Shown here: one piece after another, positions 1-8,669 of the stretch
How positions within the stretch are numbered: position 1 is the first letter of the stretch
How the letters are laid out: every line of letters starts with the position of its first letter
Source of the DNA: Streptomyces canus
GTDB lineage: Bacteria > Actinomycetota > Actinomycetes > Streptomycetales > Streptomycetaceae
DNA length: 64,000 nucleotides
Direction of reading: 5' to 3'
Assembly: GCF_030816965.1 (NCBI RefSeq)
Contig: NZ_JAUSYQ010000002.1
Span: forward strand, 8,794,001-8,858,000
Made by a program: the position numbers and the translations under genes
Notes under the pieces: model-generated
The model's database searches: none
Told to the model about the DNA's origin: nothing
Seen by the model: the letters and a program-made list of their open reading frames with translations, nothing else

Positions 1-113
1 GGACGTACACGGTGATCACGATGTGTCTTCCGGCTGAGGTGGGATGAGGACAGGGCGTAGGGATCAGGTAGTGGTGTGAGGGCGGGCCGCCGACACAGTG
101 CGCACGGGGAGGT
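1..113. other. left edge, no gene recognised
   Basis: I see no supportable gene start or end in these bases. They lie just downstream of the stop codon of the first minus-strand gene and could hold its terminator, but no clear hairpin stands out. Confidence 0.5.
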
Positions 114-1025
114 TCACGCCGACCTCCTTGCCCGGCGGTCCCGTATCGAGGCTTGAGCTGGAGCCGCCGGCCGGGCAGCGCGGCTCCCTGAGGCCGCGGT
201 GGATGACTGCTGTTGTTCGTGGGCGGCTTGCCGCAGCTGGCGCAGGCTCCACGGGGACGGCAGCGCCCTGCGGACGGCCTCCTCCATCAGTTGGCGCTGG
301 CCTGTCGCCGCGGGGCCGTTGCGTACGCCGCCCTGCGCCTGGATGAGATCGTGGGCGACATAGACCTGGCGGCGGAGCCGCTGAGCGTTGCTTCCGTCCC
401 AGCCCCATGCGGTGCACATGAACTCAGCGAGCAGCGAGACAGGTTCGGCGAGAGGCTCCGGCACGAGATGCATGGTGATCGCCCCGTCCTCGGCCAAAGG
501 GATGAGGCGGGACAGTCCGTCGGGCGTCCGCTCCAGCACGCTCTCGTGCAGCAGTAGGACCGTCCGGCACCGGTGTGAGGACGCCGGACGTCGGCCTGGA
601 GCGGCGAGGGCCGGTCGGTCCGACAGAGGAAGAAGAGACGCCGGGAGCGGACCGGCGCTGTACACGAGGGCGTACCGGGCGCTGGCCTGCAGCGCCTCCA
701 CCCATGCCTCCGACGGAGCGAAACCGTCCAGGCGGTGCTGATGGCCCGGATGCGTCAGGAGGCCACGTGCCTCCTGCACCTCGCGGTCGGGTGCTCCGGA
801 GGCGCCCAGCAGGGCGGCCGCGGTCGTGGCCGATATCGGAGCTCTGGCCTGCTCCAGCGCGCCGATCCTGCTGGACGATGCACCGATGATGTCCGCGGCC
901 TGCTGACCGCTCAGTCCGGCGCGCGTGCGGTAGAGGCGCATCAGCGCGCCGACCAGGACATGGGGCAGGGAGGGAACGTCGCACTGCGGTGCGCACGGTG
1001 GGGAGCCGAGCGTGTCAGTGGTCAT
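114..1025 (-). CDS. helix-turn-helix (XRE/DUF5753-like) regulator
   Basis: About 303 residues from the ATG at 1025. The N-terminal quarter reads as an XRE helix-turn-helix (LVGALMRLYRTRAGLSGQQA, then a segment containing ASSSRIGALEQ). The rest contains VPEPLAEPVSLLAEFMC, the kind of stretch found in the ligand-sensing half of Streptomyces HTH/DUF5753 regulators. I chose this start because the upstream gene stops at 1015, giving an 11-base overlap that suggests translational coupling; the longer upstream extension is arginine-rich out-of-frame sequence. Target genes are unknown; the partner at 1015-1593 is an obvious candidate. The C-terminus is unusually Ala/Arg-rich. Confidence 0.7.
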   Translation of the reverse strand: MTTDTLGSPPCAPQCDVPSLPHVLVGALMRLYRTRAGLSGQQAADIIGASSSRIGALEQARAPISATTAAALLGASGAPDREVQEARGLLTHPGHQHRLDGFAPSEAWVEALQASARYALVYSAGPLPASLLPLSDRPALAAPGRRPASSHRCRTVLLLHESVLERTPDGLSRLIPLAEDGAITMHLVPEPLAEPVSLLAEFMCTAWGWDGSNAQRLRRQVYVAHDLIQAQGGVRNGPAATGQRQLMEEAVRRALPSPWSLRQLRQAAHEQQQSSTAASGSRAARPAAPAQASIRDRRARRSA

Positions 1026-1593
1026 GGCGTACCGCCGTGGGACCCGCCGGGACGGGGAGGATGGGCACTTGGCAGTGAAGGAAGAGGTCCAGGTGCGGGC
1101 GCGGTTCGGCCCTGTATTGCACCAGGGCCACCTCACCGCTCGGCGCGCTGACGGTCTTCTCATGCCCCCATCCGGTGTCCTTCGCCAAAGCCAGCAGCCC
1201 GTTGGCAGGACTCCCGGGCGACAGCGGGACTTCGCCCCGTATCCACTGTCTGCCTAGCCGGGCGGCGAAGGCGGTCGCCCACAGGGTGACCAGTCGCAGG
1301 ACCGGTTCCCCGACGGGGGCATCCGGCGACTTCACGAGGTGGCACAGCATCAGGCTGGGCTCGGTGCGCGTCGGTATGGCCCAGTCGACGAGCAGCGGTT
1401 CACGTACCAGGTGCAGCGCCGCGAGGAGCCGGTCGTCGCCGGTGAGCGTGACGATCTCGGCGCCGTCGCCGTGCTGCAGGAGGGTGATGAGAGCTTCTAC
1501 GTGAGGGCGCAGGGCAGGACGCGCCTGGGGCCAGAAGGCCAGATCGGCGGCGAGCTGGTCGCGGTCCTCCTGCCGGGCGGGGCCGGGCGTCAT
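1015..1593 (-). CDS. hypothetical protein coupled to HTH regulator
   Basis: 192 residues from the ATG at 1593 (MTPGPARQEDRDQLAADLAF). I do not recognise the family. It is a globular-looking mixed protein with no signal peptide, membrane segment or cysteine cluster, and it ends in a short hydrophobic strand followed by RHDH. Its stop overlaps the HTH gene start by 11 bases, so the two are almost certainly co-expressed. In Streptomyces, HTH/DUF5753 genes often sit beside a small unknown partner (DUF397-type); this protein is longer than that family, so the analogy is only of arrangement. Confidence 0.65.
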   Translation of the reverse strand: MTPGPARQEDRDQLAADLAFWPQARPALRPHVEALITLLQHGDGAEIVTLTGDDRLLAALHLVREPLLVDWAIPTRTEPSLMLCHLVKSPDAPVGEPVLRLVTLWATAFAARLGRQWIRGEVPLSPGSPANGLLALAKDTGWGHEKTVSAPSGEVALVQYRAEPRPHLDLFLHCQVPILPVPAGPTAVRHDH

Positions 1594-1688
1594 GCGGTAG
1601 GGCGGTGGGGTGGACACGGGTCGGGGTCCTGTTCGTCGGTCAACGGAGCGGGGCAATGCCCGGCCAAGTGCGGCCCGGGGCTGTGAGG

Positions 1689-3524
1689 TCAGGCAGCTGC
1701 ATCCAGGACGAGGGCCTTGCCACGGGAGATGTCCGGTTCCGTGGAGGCAAGCCGGAGTGCGGCGGCCACGAGAGCGAAGTGCGAAAATGCCTGCGGGAAG
1801 TTGCCCAGCTGCCGGCCGTTGGCGCAGTCGTATTCCTCGGCGAGCAGCCCGATGTCGTTGGCGATGCCGAGCAGCTTGTCGAACAGAGCGACCGCTTCCA
1901 CGCGGCGGCCGATCATCGTCAGGGACTCGACCAGCCAGAACGAGCACGCGAGGAAGGCGCCCTCGTCGCCGGTCAGGCCGTCTGTACCGGTCTCGGCGCC
2001 GGCCGTGGGGTAGCGCAGGATCAGGCCGCCGGGGGTCGTCAGCTCGCGCTGGATGGCCTCGATGGTGCCGATCACCCGCTTGTCGTCCGGCGGGAGGAAA
2101 CCGACCTGGGGGATGAGCAGCAGTGCCGCGTCCAGCTCCATCGAGTCGTACGACTGGGTGAAGGTGTTGCGCCCGGTGTCGAAGCCCTTCTCGCACACGT
2201 CGTGGTGGATGGTGTCGCGCAGTTCACGCCAGCGCTCGAGCGGGCCGTCGGCATGTCCGGCTTCGATGAGCTGAACGGCGCGGTCGACGGCCGCCCAGGC
2301 CATGACCTTGGAGTGGACGAAGTGGCGACGTGGGCCTCGTACTTCCCAGATGCCCTCGTCCGGCTGGTCCCAGTGCCTCTCCAAGTAGGTGACCAGGGTG
2401 ATCAGCAGGCGGCTGGAGTCGGGGTCCTGCTCGAGCCCGAACAGACCGGCAAGATGCAGGGTTTCGGCAACCTCGCCGTACACGTCGAGCTGGAGCTGGT
2501 GCGCGGCGCCGTTGCCGACCCGCACGGGCGCGGAGTACTCGTACCCGGGCAGCCAGTCCAGCAGCGCCTCGCCGAGCTCGCGCTCGCCCGCGATGCCATA
2601 CATGATCTGGAGGTTCTCCGGGTCGCCCGCGACCGCCCGCAGCAGCCACTCGCGCCAGGAGCGGGCCTCCTCGCGGTAGCCGGTGCGCAGCAGGGAGGAC
2701 AGGGTGATGGCCGCGTCGCGCAGCCAGGTGTAGCGGTAGTCCCAGTTGCGGTTGCCGCCGATTTCCTCCGGCAGGGAGGTGGTGGGCGCGGCGACGATGC
2801 CGCCGGTGGGGGCGTACGTCAGTGCCTTCAGCGTGATCAGTGAGCGGATCACCGCTTCGCGGTACGGGCCGTGGTACGTGCAGTGCTCGACCCACTCCCG
2901 CCAGAACTCCTCCGTCGCCTCCAGAGACTGCTCCGGCGCCGGCAGCGGCGGCGGCTCCTTGTGCGAGGGCTGCCACGAGATCGTGAACGCGATCCGGTCA
3001 CCTGGAGCGACCGTGAAGTCCGCGTACGTCGTCAGCGACTTGCCGTAGGTCTCGGCGGACGTGTCGAACCACACGGAGTCCGGGCCGGCGACGGCGACCG
3101 TGCGTCCCTCGTGCTTGTGCACCCACGGCACCACACGGCCGTACGAGAAACGCATCCTGAGCGCCGAACGCATGGGCACCCGGCCCGAGATGCCCTCCAC
3201 GATCCGGATCAGCTGCGGAGCGCCGTCACGCGGCGGCATGAAGTCGGTCACCCGGACCGTGCCGCGCGGCGTGTCCCACTCCGACTCCAGGATCAGCGAG
3301 TCGCCGCGGTAGCTGCGCCGGGCCGCCGTGGGCGGCTGGGCGTCCGAGGCGTGCGCCGGGCCGAGCCGCCAGAAACCGTGCTCCTCGGTGCCCAGCAGGC
3401 CGGCGAAGATGGCATGCGAGTCGAAGCGGGGCAGGCACAGCCAGTCCACTGTGCCGTCCCGGCAGACCAGCGCAGCCGTCTGCAGATCGCCGATGAGTGC
3501 GTAGTCCTCGATACGCCCAGCCAT
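1689..3524 (-). CDS. glycoside hydrolase family 15 (glucoamylase/trehalase-like)
   Basis: 611 residues, full length for the bacterial GH15 class. The N-terminal beta domain starts RIEDYALIGDLQTAALVCRD and contains WLCLPRFDSHAIFAGLLG (about 28-45), as in the cytosolic trehalase-like N-domain. The (alpha/alpha)6 catalytic domain shows GGNRNWDYRYTWLRDA (256-271), the conserved acidic segment EGIWEVRG (390-397), and a second acidic segment LAEEYD (561-566) followed by GRQLGNFPQAFSH (570-582). There is no signal peptide, so it likely acts in the cytoplasm on alpha-glucosides or trehalose; the substrate cannot be told from sequence. It is a metabolic gene, possibly host-derived cargo. Confidence 0.9.
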   Translation of the reverse strand: MAGRIEDYALIGDLQTAALVCRDGTVDWLCLPRFDSHAIFAGLLGTEEHGFWRLGPAHASDAQPPTAARRSYRGDSLILESEWDTPRGTVRVTDFMPPRDGAPQLIRIVEGISGRVPMRSALRMRFSYGRVVPWVHKHEGRTVAVAGPDSVWFDTSAETYGKSLTTYADFTVAPGDRIAFTISWQPSHKEPPPLPAPEQSLEATEEFWREWVEHCTYHGPYREAVIRSLITLKALTYAPTGGIVAAPTTSLPEEIGGNRNWDYRYTWLRDAAITLSSLLRTGYREEARSWREWLLRAVAGDPENLQIMYGIAGERELGEALLDWLPGYEYSAPVRVGNGAAHQLQLDVYGEVAETLHLAGLFGLEQDPDSSRLLITLVTYLERHWDQPDEGIWEVRGPRRHFVHSKVMAWAAVDRAVQLIEAGHADGPLERWRELRDTIHHDVCEKGFDTGRNTFTQSYDSMELDAALLLIPQVGFLPPDDKRVIGTIEAIQRELTTPGGLILRYPTAGAETGTDGLTGDEGAFLACSFWLVESLTMIGRRVEAVALFDKLLGIANDIGLLAEEYDCANGRQLGNFPQAFSHFALVAAALRLASTEPDISRGKALVLDAAA

Positions 3525-3597
3525 GGATGTCCGTCCTGTGTGGGTGGTCCCACCCTCGAGGAAGGGCCACCGTGGTGGATATGTCGTCTCTGCGGCT

Positions 3598-3622
3598 CCG
3601 CCGCCCGCTCAGCGGCGGGCGG
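3598..3622 (-). terminator. possible hairpin between small peptide gene and GH15 gene
   Basis: Two 12-base GC arms (3598-3609 and 3611-3622) are complementary at 10 of 12 positions with an internal two-base mismatch. It lies downstream of the small minus-strand ORF ending at 3680 and 75 bases upstream of the GH15 start. There is no T-run, as is usual in Streptomyces terminators. Confidence 0.3.
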
Positions 3623-3679
3623 CCTTCACGCGCGGGTCGCGCGTGGTGGTGCGGGCGGTGCGTTGGTCTGTCTCACTGG

Positions 3680-3769
3680 TCAGAGCGGTGTGCGTAGTTC
3701 GGCGGCGAGGATCAGGACCCCGATGGCGAGCACGAAGGTGGCCACCCGCCAGACGTTCTTGCGGTTCAT
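3680..3769 (-). CDS. small membrane peptide, 29 residues
   Basis: The reading frame is MNRKNVWRVATFVLAIGVLI and nine more residues to a TGA. It has a short basic N-terminus and one hydrophobic helix (about residues 8-23), the form of a single-pass small membrane peptide. It is too short for most gene callers. It sits 15 bases downstream of the HAD phosphatase gene on the same strand and may be its last cistron. No function can be assigned; chance occurrence is possible. Confidence 0.35.
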   Translation of the reverse strand: MNRKNVWRVATFVLAIGVLILAAELRTPL

Positions 3770-3784
3770 GCGGGACTCCGGGAT

Positions 3785-4468
3785 CTAGACCATGAGCGCG
3801 GGCGCACGCGCCGGGGACAGAGCGGCGGTGCGCAGCCAGTCGACGGCCTCCACCACGGTCTGAACGGTGCGCGTGGGCATGGGGTCCGAAGGCAGGCGGG
3901 CACGCTCACCCGCGACCCACACGGTGTGCAGCCCCGCCCGCAACCCGCCCTCGACATCCGTGGCCAGGCAGTCCCCGACCATCGCCGCCCCTGTCCCTGC
4001 GCGGGCGTGAAGCTCGTCGAGCGCCACTCGGAACAACTCGGGATCGGGCTTGCGGACGCCGTACTCGCCGGAGATGACCACCGAGCCGAAGTACTGGTCG
4101 AGTTGGGCCACTTCGAGCTTGGCCCGCTGTGCGTCCGGCGCACCGTTGGTGACCACGCCCAGCCCCCATCCGTCTTCCACCAGCGCCTTAACGGCGGCAC
4201 ACACCTCCGGGCGGTGGGGCACGAGTTCGGCTGAACGTTGCCGGTAGGCGCCGTGGAGGGCGGCAATGGACTCCCGGACTCCGAAGACGTTCTTGATCTC
4301 CTCGAAGAAGCGATGCCGCGCACCGTCGTGCCGCTCCTCAGCCTTCAATAGCCAGGGAACCGGAACGCCGGTGGCGCCGGAGAACTCGGCGGCCCACAGG
4401 GTGAACGCTGTCGTGTGGTCGGTGAGGGTGTTGTCCAGGTCGAACAGGGCAATCCGACGAACAGTCAT
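3785..4468 (-). CDS. HAD-superfamily phosphatase
   Basis: 227 residues from the ATG at 4468, whose first base is shared with the TGA of the upstream gene (TGATG), so translation is probably coupled; a start 15 bases earlier is possible. All four HAD motifs are visible: ALFDLDNTLTD (nucleophile and acid Asp at residues 10 and 12), VTNGAPDAQ, the lysine of RKPDPELF, and VGDCLATDVEGG. The cap insertion is of the class I type, as in YjjG/phosphoglycolate-phosphatase-like enzymes. It is expected to hydrolyse a small phosphorylated metabolite in the cytoplasm; the substrate is unknown. Confidence 0.85.
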   Translation of the reverse strand: MTVRRIALFDLDNTLTDHTTAFTLWAAEFSGATGVPVPWLLKAEERHDGARHRFFEEIKNVFGVRESIAALHGAYRQRSAELVPHRPEVCAAVKALVEDGWGLGVVTNGAPDAQRAKLEVAQLDQYFGSVVISGEYGVRKPDPELFRVALDELHARAGTGAAMVGDCLATDVEGGLRAGLHTVWVAGERARLPSDPMPTRTVQTVVEAVDWLRTAALSPARAPALMV

Positions 4469-5181
4469 CACTGCCACCCCCACACAGGGCCGGGAACCGC
4501 AGTGGGCGCACGTCCCCCGTGGCTTGGCGGCGACAGGGTGTCTTCGTCGAGCTCGGCGTCACGCAGCTCCAGCATGAGCTGGCGTGCGACCACCCGGTGG
4601 ATCGCGTCGTCGTCGAAGCGAACGAACCGGTCGGCCTGAGGAGGGGAAGTAGGTGAGTAAAGGGTCCCCTTAACGCCGACGAGTTCAGTCTCGGGGACCC
4701 GCAGGGCGATGAAGCCGGCCTGAAGTACACGGCAGGCCCGCAGAGCACGGTCGGCGCACTCACGGCACATAGCTGGCGTGGCAGTGAGGATGTCCCGCGG
4801 AAACGTCAGGTTTGCCTGGGCCCCTTGGTTCGCGTTCAGTAGCCATAGCATCCCGCGCTCGTCGCGGTCCGGTTCTCCTGTGCACCGCCCGCAGCGATGC
4901 GGGCGCTCCATCACCGCGCGCTGACGGTCGGGGTAATGCTCTGACCACTGGAGGGGGCCGGTCTGAGTACCGCCCCACCGCTGCCACAGAATTCCGTCGA
5001 TGTCCCGGTCCTCCGGGCGCTCGTCGACGTAACCGATGTGGCCGTCCTCTTCGAAGACGACCTCGACGTCGCAAGGAGACTCCTCTTCGTACGGGGCGAT
5101 GAACAGCCCGCTGCCGATGTCCTCCTTGGATGGGAGGAGATGTTCCGTTGTCGCACCGCCAGAGCGGCCGAGGCGTTGCAC
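4468..5181 (-). CDS. hypothetical protein with paired CxxC motifs
   Basis: 237 residues from a GTG at 5181, preceded by GAGGAGA at a good ribosome-binding distance. I do not recognise a family. It contains HRCGRCTGEPD and, about 45 residues later, MCRECADRALRAC: two CxxC knuckles that could bind one zinc ion. The middle is acidic and aromatic. It overlaps the HAD phosphatase gene by one base, so the two form a two-gene unit. Possible roles (zinc-binding adaptor, DNA- or protein-binding factor) are inference only. Confidence 0.6.
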   Translation of the reverse strand: MQRLGRSGGATTEHLLPSKEDIGSGLFIAPYEEESPCDVEVVFEEDGHIGYVDERPEDRDIDGILWQRWGGTQTGPLQWSEHYPDRQRAVMERPHRCGRCTGEPDRDERGMLWLLNANQGAQANLTFPRDILTATPAMCRECADRALRACRVLQAGFIALRVPETELVGVKGTLYSPTSPPQADRFVRFDDDAIHRVVARQLMLELRDAELDEDTLSPPSHGGRAPTAVPGPVWGWQ

Positions 5182-5272
5182 GTCTATCTCCTCGTTAACG
5201 CTTCGAAGTTCGCGTGCTGAGGGCGCCCTGTGGGGTCCTGCAGTACTGCGCTCGTTGTCAGGCGCGGCGGGA

Positions 5273-5722
5273 TCATCCGGCCTCCGTGCGCTCGCGGAGG
5301 TACGTATTGATGGCTTCGGGGCGGTATCCGTAGAAGCGGCCGAGGGCAGCGTCGTGGCCGCCGTGCGGCGGTTCGTGGCCCCATCGCAGGACGTGGCAGG
5401 TGTCCGTCCAGGGCGACAGGTACATCCGCAAGTTCCAGAAGCCGGGCCGCCCGAGTAGCAGGCGGCGGATGGACTCGCCGATCTCGGGCTGCGTCACGGA
5501 GAGGTAGCCGCCACGGCGGGGGCCTCCGACCGCGACGGCAAGGAGCGGTGCTCGGTGGACACAGACCGCGAAGTTGTCTGTGAGTACCGACGGGTCGGCG
5601 AGCAGGTTTCGGTAGTGCTCGTAGTCGTAGGCCTCGGTCGCGGGCCGGAGATGCACCGTCAGCGGTTCGGCGGCTGAGGTGGTCACGGCTACGTGGCGGG
5701 CTTCTGCCGTCGGAGTGCTCAT
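5273..5722 (-). CDS. DUF6302 family protein
   Basis: 149 residues from the ATG at 5722 (MSTPTAEARHVAVTTSAAEP), which overlaps the upstream stop as ATGA. The core LLADPSVLTDNFAVCVHRAP and the later RRGGYLSVTQPEIGESIRRL fit the small Streptomyces-specific family annotated DUF6302, of unknown function, often found near DUF5999 genes as here. No signal or membrane segment. The longer readings that extend upstream are arginine-rich out-of-frame sequence and were not used. Confidence 0.75.
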   Translation of the reverse strand: MSTPTAEARHVAVTTSAAEPLTVHLRPATEAYDYEHYRNLLADPSVLTDNFAVCVHRAPLLAVAVGGPRRGGYLSVTQPEIGESIRRLLLGRPGFWNLRMYLSPWTDTCHVLRWGHEPPHGGHDAALGRFYGYRPEAINTYLRERTEAG

Positions 5723-5916
5723 GCAGCCACTGCCTCGGGTGTGGCCCGGTGGGGGGCGACGATCCGCCCGTCCGGGAGGAGTTCGCCGGTGTCGTCGAAA
5801 CGCACGATGCCGTTGCACAGGAGTGCCCAGCCCTGAGCGTCACCGCGCGCGGTTACCGCAGCCGCGTCCCGGTCGGGTGCGTGCGCGGGGGGACAGGGCG
5901 GATCGTGCCGGCACAT
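5719..5916 (-). CDS. DUF5999 family small protein
   Basis: 65 residues beginning MCRHDPPCPPAHAPDRDAAA, the characteristic opening of the small Streptomyces DUF5999 family, with Cys2, His4 and Cys8 possibly binding a metal. It ends with strand-rich GWALLCNGIVRFDDTGELLP. It overlaps the DUF6302 start by four bases (ATGA), so the two are translationally coupled. Function unknown. Confidence 0.8.
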   Translation of the reverse strand: MCRHDPPCPPAHAPDRDAAAVTARGDAQGWALLCNGIVRFDDTGELLPDGRIVAPHRATPEAVAA

Positions 5917-5959
5917 GGCGGGCTTCCTCTCGGCGGCGCTCGTGTAGGTGTGTCTGGGA

Positions 5960-6005
5960 CCCTGCCGCCGGGAGGGGGGAACAGGAATTGCTCCCGGCGG
6001 CAGGG
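5960..6005 (-). terminator. strong hairpin downstream of acyl-CoA dehydrogenase gene
   Basis: A perfect 15-base inverted repeat (arms 5960-5974 and 5991-6005, arm CCCTGCCGCCGGGAG) with a 16-base loop. It lies 108 bases past the stop of the minus-strand acyl-CoA dehydrogenase gene and 44 bases before the DUF5999 start. It has no U-tract, typical of Streptomyces terminators. It could also be a regulatory element for the DUF5999/DUF6302 unit. Confidence 0.65.
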
Positions 6006-6112
6006 CGGGGGAACCCGCGCGCTGGAGCGGAAGGAGGGAACGCTGCCTGCGCGCGGGAGTCGGGCGGGGTGGGGGCGAGAAGGCGGGGTGATGCCGCCAG
6101 ACGCTTGGACGA

Positions 6113-7285
6113 CTAGGGAGGGCTCTCCGCCAGGAGGTTCTGGCCGAGGCGGATGCGCTGGAACTCTCCGGTGCCGGCGGGGGAGTATGTGTGCTGGATA
6201 TCCCGCCACAGGCGTTGCATGGGGTAGTCCCAGTCCAGGGCCCGGGCGCCGTGCAGGTTCATGGCGTCCTGACCCGAGGAGACCGCCATTTCGTGACCCA
6301 TGTACTTGGCGGTGACCAAGGCCGATTCGGGGAACAGGCCTTGGTCGAGAAGGCCGACCGCCTGGTAGGCGAGGTAATGGGCGGCTTGGAACCTGGCCTC
6401 CATGTCTCCGATGCGGTCCTGTAGGACAGGCAGGTCCAAGAGGGTGCCGTCGTAGCGTCGGCGTTCCTGCAGGTAGCGGGTGGTGAGCTCCACCATCGCC
6501 TCGTGGAGGCCGAGACTGACCGCGGTCAGGTTGGGCAGCCCGCACCGGATGCTGCTGGACTTGGCGACGTCCATGCCTTTCCCGACTTCGCCGAGCCGGC
6601 TGGTGTCGGGCACGCGCACGTGGTCGAAGTCGAGACGGCCGCGGGAGAAGCCGTGCAGGCCGAGACCGGGCCGGTGGGGCTGGACGGTCAGGCCGTTGCG
6701 GTCGTGCTCGACGAGGAATGCCGTCAGGGATTGCGAGGGCCGGGTGCCCTCGGGGGCGGTGCGGGCGATGACGATGTGCAGGTTGGCGAGGTGGCTGTTG
6801 CCGATGTGCACCTTGCTGCCGGTGATCACCCAGTCGTCGCCGTCGCGTTCGGCGACAGTCTCCATGCCGCCGATGTGGCCGCCCGTCTCCGGCTCGGTCA
6901 CCGCGATCGACAGCAGCGCCGAGCCCTCGGCGGCCTGCGGCAGCCAGTACGCCTTTTGCTCGTCGTTGGCCCAGTTCACCAGGGCCGCCACCGGTATCAG
7001 GTCAGCCTGCAGGATCGCGCCCACGGCCCCGGACACCTTCGACATACGGTGAATCAGGATCGTCTTGGCGACGTGGCCGGCGGCCAGCCCACCGAAGGCC
7101 TTCGGGATCGTCACCCCGAACCAGCCGCGGGCCGCAAGGAGTTGCGGGATGTCGCGCTCGACGTGGTGAGGCGTTTCCTCCATGCCCGCCACGCGGGGGG
7201 CGATCTCCTCTGTAGCGAAGGCGTCGGCTTCCTGCCACAGCAGATCCTGCTCGGGGGTGAGATTTGGGATGAGCGTGGTCGGCAT
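6113..7285 (-). CDS. acyl-CoA dehydrogenase family flavoprotein
   Basis: 390 residues, usual family length, from the ATG at 7285 with GGGAGAGGG upstream. The order of segments matches acyl-CoA dehydrogenases: N-terminal helices (TPEQDLLWQEADAFATEEIA), middle beta domain with SIAVTEPETGGHIGG and WVITGSKVHIGNSHLA (FAD and substrate contacts), and a C-terminal helical domain ending in YSPAGTGEFQRIRLGQNLL. It oxidises an acyl-CoA or acyl-carrier-bound substrate using FAD; chain length and pathway are not evident, as no beta-oxidation or polyketide genes are adjacent. It lies 83 bases downstream of the conservon/GAF operon. Confidence 0.88.
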   Translation of the reverse strand: MPTTLIPNLTPEQDLLWQEADAFATEEIAPRVAGMEETPHHVERDIPQLLAARGWFGVTIPKAFGGLAAGHVAKTILIHRMSKVSGAVGAILQADLIPVAALVNWANDEQKAYWLPQAAEGSALLSIAVTEPETGGHIGGMETVAERDGDDWVITGSKVHIGNSHLANLHIVIARTAPEGTRPSQSLTAFLVEHDRNGLTVQPHRPGLGLHGFSRGRLDFDHVRVPDTSRLGEVGKGMDVAKSSSIRCGLPNLTAVSLGLHEAMVELTTRYLQERRRYDGTLLDLPVLQDRIGDMEARFQAAHYLAYQAVGLLDQGLFPESALVTAKYMGHEMAVSSGQDAMNLHGARALDWDYPMQRLWRDIQHTYSPAGTGEFQRIRLGQNLLAESPP

Positions 7286-7368
7286 GGTCGGTCCCTCTCC
7301 CTTGGGTGGTCGCAAGTTGGGTGCGGCCGGATCCGCGTATGGGTAGCCCGGGTGAAGGTGGCGGAGGA

Positions 7369-7995
7369 TCAGGACTGCGGCGCGGCGGCGGTGATCTCTT
7401 TCATGACCGTGCCGCCGGTGCCTTTGACGATGTCTCTGAGGCGGGTGGCATCGGTGAGGAGTCGCGGCTCGGGGTCGATGATGCACACTGTGCCCAGCAC
7501 GATTCCGGTCTCCTCGTGGATCAACGGGGCGCCGAAGTACGCGTGAATGCCGACGGCATCGACGACAGGATTGCCGTAGAAGCGGGGGGACGCGCGGACG
7601 TCGTTGAGCGGCAGCGCCTTCTTGCGCCGGACCACATCGGGGCACCAGCCGTCGCGTCGGCTCATGGTGCGGCCGATGATGGGGTGACCGCTGTCCTCCG
7701 CCGGGTTGTGCAGGCCGATGAAGGTCTGCTCCTCCAGGAAGAGGTTGACCATCCCGTAGAGGAAGCCAGAGGCCTCCGCCATCTGGGTGGCGAAGTGGTC
7801 GTAGAACGCATGCGCGTGAGTGGGAACGCCCAGGCGCCGGATCAGGGCCTGGCGGGCCTCCTCCTCGGCCTGGACTTCGCTGCCCGTGCGGATCGCGCCG
7901 GCAGGGGGGACGATCAGGCCGCGCTCACTCCGCGTGGGGAGGCGGGCGTTGGGGCCGGTGTATGGAGGCACGTGGATGGGGGAGTTCTGTGTCAT
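7369..7995 (-). CDS. GAF-domain sensor protein
   Basis: 208 residues from the ATG at 7995, sharing one base with the stop of cvnD (TGATG). After a disordered N-terminus there is a single GAF domain: EASGFLYGMVNLFLEEQTFI, GRTMSRRDGWCPDVVRRKKA, FYGNPVVDAVGIHAYFGAPL, and TGIVLGTVCIIDPEPR. This is the small stand-alone GAF type found at the end of several Streptomyces conservons. It probably binds a small ligand or senses redox state and passes the signal to the G-protein-like module upstream; that link is inferred from the coupling only. Confidence 0.85.
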   Translation of the reverse strand: MTQNSPIHVPPYTGPNARLPTRSERGLIVPPAGAIRTGSEVQAEEEARQALIRRLGVPTHAHAFYDHFATQMAEASGFLYGMVNLFLEEQTFIGLHNPAEDSGHPIIGRTMSRRDGWCPDVVRRKKALPLNDVRASPRFYGNPVVDAVGIHAYFGAPLIHEETGIVLGTVCIIDPEPRLLTDATRLRDIVKGTGGTVMKEITAAAPQS

Positions 7996-8669
7996 CAGGC
8001 GTCCTGTAGGGCGGTGTCGGTGGGGTGGGCGGGGCCGGTCGGGGCACTGGTTAGGGCGTGCCGGACAAGGGTGAGCAAGGCCTTGGCGACGGAGGAGGTC
8101 ACCCGCGCGTCGCAGGCCACCAAGGGAATGTCGGCCGCCACTCCGAGGGCCTGGCGGACGTCGTCTTCGGGGTAGCGGTAGGCGTCCTCGAATTCGTTGA
8201 CGGCGACGATGAACGGCAGGCCGATCTGCTCGAAGAACTCGACTGCGGCGAAGCTGCTGTCCAAACGGCGGGTATCGGCCAGGACGACGGCGCCGACTGC
8301 CCCGCGGGACAGGTCGTGCCAGAGATCCACGAACCGGTCCTGGCCTGGAGTGCCGAACAAGAACAGCTCCAGCGGTAGGGGCACGTCGGGTGGCGCGAAG
8401 CTCTTGCGGCCGAAGTCGAAGGCGACCGTGGTCGTGTCTTTCGCTTCCACACCCGCCCGGTTGTCGGTGCGGGCGCTCGCTTGGGTCAGGTACTCCTCGG
8501 TGTTCAGCGGCTCGATCTCGCTGATAGCGCCGATGCACGTGGTTTTACCGACCCCGAACCCTCCAGCGACCAGGATCTTCAGGGCTACAGGCCCGCCGAC
8601 TTCGTTCAGTCGGGCGCCCGCACCAGAGGGCACCACCGGCTCAGCCGGCCTTGGGGTAGGGGGGGTCAT
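7995..8669 (-). CDS. cvnD: CvnD, conservon small GTP-binding protein
   Basis: 224 residues from the ATG at 8669; a start at 8693 is also possible. The P-loop is GGFGVGKTT (36-44), followed by a switch-like GTPGQDRF and NEFE in place of the usual NKxD guanine-specificity motif, as in the conservon GTPases related to MglA. It acts at the membrane-proximal face with CvnA (histidine-kinase-like), CvnB (roadblock) and CvnC. Overlap with cvnC upstream is 29 bases and with the GAF gene downstream one base. Confidence 0.9.
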   Translation of the reverse strand: MTPPTPRPAEPVVPSGAGARLNEVGGPVALKILVAGGFGVGKTTCIGAISEIEPLNTEEYLTQASARTDNRAGVEAKDTTTVAFDFGRKSFAPPDVPLPLELFLFGTPGQDRFVDLWHDLSRGAVGAVVLADTRRLDSSFAAVEFFEQIGLPFIVAVNEFEDAYRYPEDDVRQALGVAADIPLVACDARVTSSVAKALLTLVRHALTSAPTGPAHPTDTALQDA

